Positions 7,291-10,230 of a DNA stretch of 10,230 bases are shown here, one piece after another. The DNA comes from Planctomycetaceae bacterium (GTDB taxonomy: Bacteria > Planctomycetota > Planctomycetia > Pirellulales > Pirellulaceae), in NCBI GenBank assembly GCA_024642765.1, contig JAHEAM010000103.1, forward strand, positions 1 through 10,230, written 5' to 3'. How positions within the stretch are numbered: position 1 is the first letter of the stretch; each line of letters opens with the position of its first letter. The notes under the pieces are model-generated. The model ran no database searches, was not told where the DNA came from, and was given only the letters and a program-made list of their open reading frames with translations. The position numbers and the translations under genes are program-made.

Positions 7291-7292
7291 AT

Positions 7293-7298
7293 CCCCTT
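7293..7298 (-). promoter_or_regulatory. Ribosome binding site of the Gfo/Idh/MocA gene
   Basis: Read on the minus strand this is AAGGGG, ending 2 nt before the ATG (4 nt if only AAGG pairs). The spacing is shorter than the 7 nt seen for the three upstream genes. The start is still well supported because the Rossmann motif begins at residue 6. Confidence 0.55.
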
Positions 7299-7342
7299 AC
7301 CTTCGTGTAGCAAAGTAGTCTGACAATTAATGATAAAATCCG

Positions 7343-8197
7343 TTAGGCCGCGGCTTTCGTAATGTGGCGGCTCCGGCCATGGCGTCCAACTTTCGAAAGA
7401 TCCAGGAAGTCCAAGAGTTGCAACACCTCGGCGCACAACATATTCTTGCACTTCAGGACTTCCCGAGCTTGTTCAGCTCCGACTCGACCTCGATACAACA
7501 ATCGAAACGTTTCGTTGAGAGCGGAAATCGTTTCCCGAGGAAAATTGTTTCTTTTGAGAGCCACAACATTTGTGCACTTGCAACGAGCTGGGTTTCCATC
7601 AGCCAACATGTATGGTGGAATGTCTTGCAAGACCTTGCTAACACCACCAACAAAGGCATACTGGCCAATCGACGCAAAATGGTGTGCGGCAACACATCCC
7701 GACAGAATCGCGTTGGAGTGAATATGACAGTGACCACCCAGCATTGATCCTTGGCCTAGAATCACTTTGTCGCCGACGACGCAATCATGGCCCACATGAG
7801 AGTTGGCCATGAAATAGTTGTCATTTCCAACGGAGGTTATACCATCTTCTTTTTCGGAGCCGCGATTGATCGTTACGTTTTCGCGAATAATATTTCGGTC
7901 GCCGACAACGACTCGGGTTGGCGTGCCGCGATAGCTGATGTCTTGTGGCTCCCCGCCAAGGCAAGTGCCCGGCCAAACAACATTGTCGCGTCCAAGCTCG
8001 ACATGGCCGACCAAACAGACATTATTAAGTAGCCGCGTACCAGCCCCAATCTTCGAATGAGGACCAATGACGCAAAACGGTCCGATCGTAACACCCGCTT
8101 CTATCGCTGCCGACGGATGTACATCGGCAAGCTTTGAAATTTGTGTCTCCGCAACGCGGCGATCGGATTCAAATGAATTGATGGGAATGATGTCCAC
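7343..8197 (-). CDS. lpxA: Acyl-ACP--UDP-N-acetylglucosamine O-acyltransferase LpxA
   Basis: LpxA performs the first step of lipid A synthesis, transferring a 3-hydroxyacyl chain from ACP to the 3-position of UDP-GlcNAc in the cytoplasm. The 284-residue protein shows the left-handed beta-helix hexapeptide pattern from about residue 25 to 200, then a helical C-terminus. With a constant offset of +12 from the E. coli enzyme I find catalytic His137 (SHVGHDC), His156 (LGGH), His172, substrate residues Gln85-Asp86 and Asn210, and Gly185 at the hydrocarbon-ruler position (E. coli Gly173). E. coli Gln161, Glu200 and Arg205 are replaced by His173, Val212 and Asn217. The GTG start gives about a dozen extra N-terminal residues compared with E. 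coli but is backed by AAGGA 7 nt upstream. It starts 23 nt after lpxC, so the two are almost certainly co-transcribed. Confidence 0.95.
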   Translation of the reverse strand: MDIIPINSFESDRRVAETQISKLADVHPSAAIEAGVTIGPFCVIGPHSKIGAGTRLLNNVCLVGHVELGRDNVVWPGTCLGGEPQDISYRGTPTRVVVGDRNIIRENVTINRGSEKEDGITSVGNDNYFMANSHVGHDCVVGDKVILGQGSMLGGHCHIHSNAILSGCVAAHHFASIGQYAFVGGVSKVLQDIPPYMLADGNPARCKCTNVVALKRNNFPRETISALNETFRLLYRGRVGAEQAREVLKCKNMLCAEVLQLLDFLDLSKVGRHGRSRHITKAAA

Positions 8198-8204
8198 AGG
8201 AAGT

Positions 8205-8209
8205 TCCTT
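8205..8209 (-). promoter_or_regulatory. Ribosome binding site deciding the GTG start of lpxA
   Basis: AAGGA on the minus strand ends 7 nt before GTG at 8197. It lies within the 23-nt lpxC-lpxA gap and supports the N-terminally extended GTG start. Confidence 0.65.
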
Positions 8210-8220
8210 GCAATGGTGAA

Positions 8221-9096
8221 TCAGGCCGTTTTGCGCAGACTGGATTGTACAGAGAATTGGTTTATCAACGATCGAATAAGCTCGGCATTGAGGCGATGTC
8301 CACTGCGAAACGCGGTAAATGTTCCGACCAAATCACAGCCCGCCAAAGCGAAGTCGCCAATCATGTCGAGAAGCTTATGTCGCGCACATTCGTTCTCGAA
8401 TCGCAGTTGATTACCAACTGGACCGGTCTGCTCGAACACAAGGATGTCTTTGTAATTGACCCGACGTCCGAGGCCTTGTTGCCGAAGTGAATCGGCTTCC
8501 GCTCGCGTCACAAACGTTCGCGCAGACGAGATCTCGTTCGCAAACAATGGCGAACCCATTTCGGTTGAGTACGATTGATCGCCGATAGCTGGCTCGTCCG
8601 GATAGGAGAGCTTGTATTCAAGGACACACGTGCCGCTTGCGTTCGGTGAGACTTCAATCCAACTGTTTTGGTCGCCAACCCGTACCGTTGAATTGACAAC
8701 CAGTTTGGGTCGCCATTGCGATTGGCGTACGACACCAACTTTTTGAAGCGCATCGACAAACGGTCGACTCGAGCCATCCACGCCAGGCATTTCCGCGCGA
8801 TCAACCCAAATCTGACAGTTGTCAATATTGAGTCCATTCAAGGCAGCCAGAATGTGTTCCACCATGTCCACAGCAGTCCCGTTCTTCGACAGCGTCGTAC
8901 GGCGAGGGCCGTCAGCGCGGTGAGCGATTACCGCCGGAATAATCGGCAAACCTGGAAGGTCACGTCGAATGAATACAATGCCTTGGCCAACCGGCGCTGG
9001 TCGAAACTCGACGGTCACATCCAGTCCACTCCAAAATCCGTAACCTGTTACGGTCGTTCGACGGCTGATGGTTTGTTGATATCGTTGCAGGTTCAA
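8221..9096 (-). CDS. lpxC: UDP-3-O-acyl-N-acetylglucosamine deacetylase LpxC
   Basis: LpxC is the zinc-dependent deacetylase that commits the cell to lipid A synthesis, acting on the LpxA product. This 291-residue version is a stand-alone enzyme, not the LpxC-FabZ fusion seen in Bacteroidetes. Catalytic residues are in place at +2 relative to E. coli: Glu80 and zinc ligand His81 in MVEHILAAL, zinc ligands His240 and Asp244 in RHKLLDMIGD with Lys241, and His267 in SGHRLN. VDGSSRPF and SSARTF are also conserved. The N-terminal GxGLHSG motif of most LpxC proteins reads GYGFWSG (18-24), so the usual His is Trp22. The start is a TTG, supported by AAAGGG 7 nt upstream and by alignment of the N-terminus (QRYQQTISR). 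It lies between ompH (58-nt gap) and lpxA (23-nt gap). Confidence 0.95.
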   Translation of the reverse strand: MNLQRYQQTISRRTTVTGYGFWSGLDVTVEFRPAPVGQGIVFIRRDLPGLPIIPAVIAHRADGPRRTTLSKNGTAVDMVEHILAALNGLNIDNCQIWVDRAEMPGVDGSSRPFVDALQKVGVVRQSQWRPKLVVNSTVRVGDQNSWIEVSPNASGTCVLEYKLSYPDEPAIGDQSYSTEMGSPLFANEISSARTFVTRAEADSLRQQGLGRRVNYKDILVFEQTGPVGNQLRFENECARHKLLDMIGDFALAGCDLVGTFTAFRSGHRLNAELIRSLINQFSVQSSLRKTA

Positions 9097-9103
9097 GCGA
9101 TTG

Positions 9104-9109
9104 CCCTTT
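9104..9109 (-). promoter_or_regulatory. Ribosome binding site deciding the TTG start of lpxC
   Basis: AAAGGG on the minus strand ends 7 nt before the TTG at 9096. Together with the N-terminal alignment it makes TTG the start. The first in-frame Met is inside the catalytic VEH region, too late to give a functional protein. Confidence 0.65.
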
Positions 9110-9154
9110 AGTTTTGAGTGACAAGTTCAAAAATGGTTTTGGTGCTTCAAAGTT

Positions 9155-9745
9155 TTATTGGTTGGTGGTTCCACTTTTGGCTTGAAGCATTTTTGCCACA
9201 ATCGCAGGCGTGATATCCTTTTCAGGGCGAAAGTAAACGACCGGACTATTGATCTTTTGCATGATTGACTCGGGATCATCGAGCTTCATTTCGTTATCCG
9301 AATGTCGCAACACTAGACGCAGGCCATTTTCCTGGCAGAATTCTGCAATGTAGCGATTGACTTCGGTGTAGGTGTCGTAATGAACATGTGCCTCACGAGT
9401 CATCAACGTTCGCATTTTGTCACGAGCATCGACATCCAATTTTGCCGCGGCCAGCGCAATGTCTTTTTCTTGATTCTTGTAGGCGTCAGAGCCTGGGGTG
9501 AAGCTCAGCCCCAGAGACTCTTGGTCTTTCGCCAATTTCATACGTTGTTGGTTGACTGTATTCTGCAAGGCTTCGGCCTCAAGCCGTAAATTCTCAAGCT
9601 CTTGCTTGAAGCCAGGATGGCTATCGAAAACCTGGCCGACATCGACAATGGCGACAGGTGATTGCGCGAACGAACAAGTGAGGTTCGCGGTACAAATGGA
9701 AAGAATCGCCACTGCAATTATCGCAATCCGTTGCGTCATGTTCAT
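9155..9745 (-). CDS. OmpH/Skp family periplasmic chaperone
   Basis: This 196-residue protein belongs to the OmpH/Skp family, trimeric periplasmic chaperones that hold unfolded outer-membrane proteins on the way to the BAM complex. A signal peptide covers residues 1-27 (hydrophobic core IAIIAVAILSICTA, likely cut at SFA/QSP). The mature start AIVDVGQVFDSHPGF (32-46) is the family signature. Charged helices with coiled-coil spacing span about 45-130, interrupted by a Gly/Pro-containing stretch near 79-86. The C-terminal part (residues 140-188, with VVYFRPEKDITPAIV) returns to the trimerisation body. Skp is similar in length, about 160 residues. It is first in the apparent lpx operon, comparable to skp-lpxD-fabZ-lpxA-lpxB in E. 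coli. The ATG at 9745 has a strong AAGGAG site. Confidence 0.88.
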   Translation of the reverse strand: MNMTQRIAIIAVAILSICTANLTCSFAQSPVAIVDVGQVFDSHPGFKQELENLRLEAEALQNTVNQQRMKLAKDQESLGLSFTPGSDAYKNQEKDIALAAAKLDVDARDKMRTLMTREAHVHYDTYTEVNRYIAEFCQENGLRLVLRHSDNEMKLDDPESIMQKINSPVVYFRPEKDITPAIVAKMLQAKSGTTNQ

Positions 9746-9752
9746 TTCAGCA

Positions 9753-9758
9753 CTCCTT
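9753..9758 (-). promoter_or_regulatory. Ribosome binding site of ompH
   Basis: AAGGAG on the minus strand, a full Shine-Dalgarno core, ends 7 nt before the ATG. It favours the first ATG (9745) over a second Met two codons later. Confidence 0.7.
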
Positions 9759-9769
9759 GCTGCAAATCA

Positions 9770-9775
9770 ATTTTA
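9770..9775 (-). promoter_or_regulatory. Possible -10 element for the ompH-lpxC-lpxA operon
   Basis: On the minus strand TAAAAT matches the TATAAT consensus at five of six positions and sits 24 nt before the ompH ATG. There is no good -35 hexamer 16-18 nt upstream, so this is a weak candidate. The 163-nt gap before ompH is where an operon promoter would be expected. Confidence 0.22.
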
Positions 9776-9869
9776 GTAACAGTTTCGGCTGGCGAAATCC
9801 TTTTCACCAAACCTAAGTCATCCGCGCCTTGTGGAATACTTGCGTCCACGTGACGGTTCGACGATTGTG

Positions 9870-9898
9870 TCGATCTTTTGCAATTGCGTAAAGATCGA
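9870..9898. terminator. 9-bp perfect inverted repeat upstream of ompH
   Basis: TCGATCTTT (9870-9878) is perfectly matched by AAAGATCGA (9890-9898) around an 11-nt loop that itself contains the 8-bp palindrome GCAATTGC. On the minus strand it begins 10 nt after the stop codon of the preceding membrane-protein gene, the position of a terminator, but no T run follows on that strand. On the plus strand TTTTC follows. It could be a terminator, an attenuator between the two genes, or an operator. Confidence 0.5.
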
Positions 9899-9908
9899 TT
9901 TTCAAAAA

Positions 9909-10230
9909 TTACATTGCGGAAGTAAATGTTTCGCGCAATTCATCCGCCAAGTCGGCGTAACGTCCATAAAATGTTCGTGCCAACCAAGCCAAATAGAAGT
10001 TCAAACTAACCGAAAATAGTAGTAACAACATCAACATCTTGCTTGTATCATCGGAAGTTGGATTCTGGCTTGTGTTTTGCCCAGCCAATAAATCTTCCGC
10101 TGTATTGCCTTTCGCAAGTAACGGGCTCGCACCAACTCCGGTTTTTTGTTCCGTGCTGGCCGTTCGAACTACGGATCCTGCTGCTCCACTAGGCGTGTAT
10201 AGACCTGTTGCCACCTGTTGTTCCAATTCC
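9909..10230 (-). CDS. C-terminal part of a single-pass membrane protein of unknown function (partial)
   Basis: The frame is open to the right edge of the window, so the gene probably continues beyond it. A TTG at 10226 is the first start-like codon but need not be the true start. About 106 residues are visible. The first 60 are rich in Gly, Ala, Ser, Thr and Gln (low complexity, probably a disordered linker). Residues 64-83, counted from the TTG, form one hydrophobic segment (MLMLLLLFSVSLNFYLAWLA). A short basic-aromatic stretch and an amphipathic tail (ADLADELRETF) close the protein. Its gene ends 163 nt before ompH on the same strand. I do not recognise a family. The visible part is consistent with a C-terminally anchored protein or one with a large N-terminal domain outside the window. 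Confidence 0.6.
   Translation of the reverse strand, partial: ELEQQVATGLYTPSGAAGSVVRTASTEQKTGVGASPLLAKGNTAEDLLAGQNTSQNPTSDDTSKMLMLLLLFSVSLNFYLAWLARTFYGRYADLADELRETFTSAM

Noticed and set aside
7364..7747. Plus-strand open frames opposite lpxA, and a similar one at 8716-9111 opposite lpxC
   Set aside because: They are antisense to clear LpxA and LpxC proteins and have no family-like sequence.

Overview
The window looks like a chromosomal segment of a Gram-negative bacterium, most likely a planctomycete of the Pirellulales type. This is an inference from gene content. It holds a secreted PQQ-like beta-propeller protein with the 'WPxWRG..RDG' N-terminus common in that phylum, a lipid A cluster in which lpxC directly precedes lpxA and is followed by a Gfo/Idh/MocA oxidoreductase, and an OmpH/Skp chaperone. 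Base composition looks moderate, about half G+C by eye. I see no mobile element, tRNA, rRNA or CRISPR array.

Left half (1-5940), mostly plus strand: a secreted beta-propeller protein (199-1530); a convergent small DUF3224-type protein on the minus strand (1621-2028), with a strong inverted repeat between the two; then, divergent from DUF3224, a Tat-exported selenium-binding protein / methanethiol oxidase homologue (2179-3669); and a secreted S46-family dipeptidyl peptidase (3775-5940). These genes look like separate units, not a pathway. Three of the four carry export signals, so the theme is periplasmic or envelope-localised enzymes.

Right half (5941-10230), entirely minus strand, read right to left: the C-terminal part of a single-pass membrane protein that runs off the window; a 9-bp inverted repeat just after its stop; then ompH, lpxC, lpxA and a Gfo/Idh/MocA oxidoreductase with gaps of 58, 23 and 52 nt. 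These four are probably one operon for outer-membrane biogenesis. LpxA acylates UDP-GlcNAc (or a 3-amino analogue), LpxC deacetylates the product, OmpH escorts outer-membrane proteins, and the oxidoreductase may act on the nucleotide sugar. lpxD, fabZ and lpxB are not in the window. ompH, lpxC and lpxA each have a Shine-Dalgarno sequence exactly 7 nt before the start codon (ATG, TTG and GTG respectively). The plus-strand propeller and peptidase genes lack a clear one.

I do not see a wholly new system. The points most worth following are the oxidoreductase placed as GnnA is in amide-linked lipid A pathways, the Arg in the S1 position of the S46 peptidase that predicts Asp/Glu specificity, and the Tat-exported SBP56 protein without its usual partner genes.
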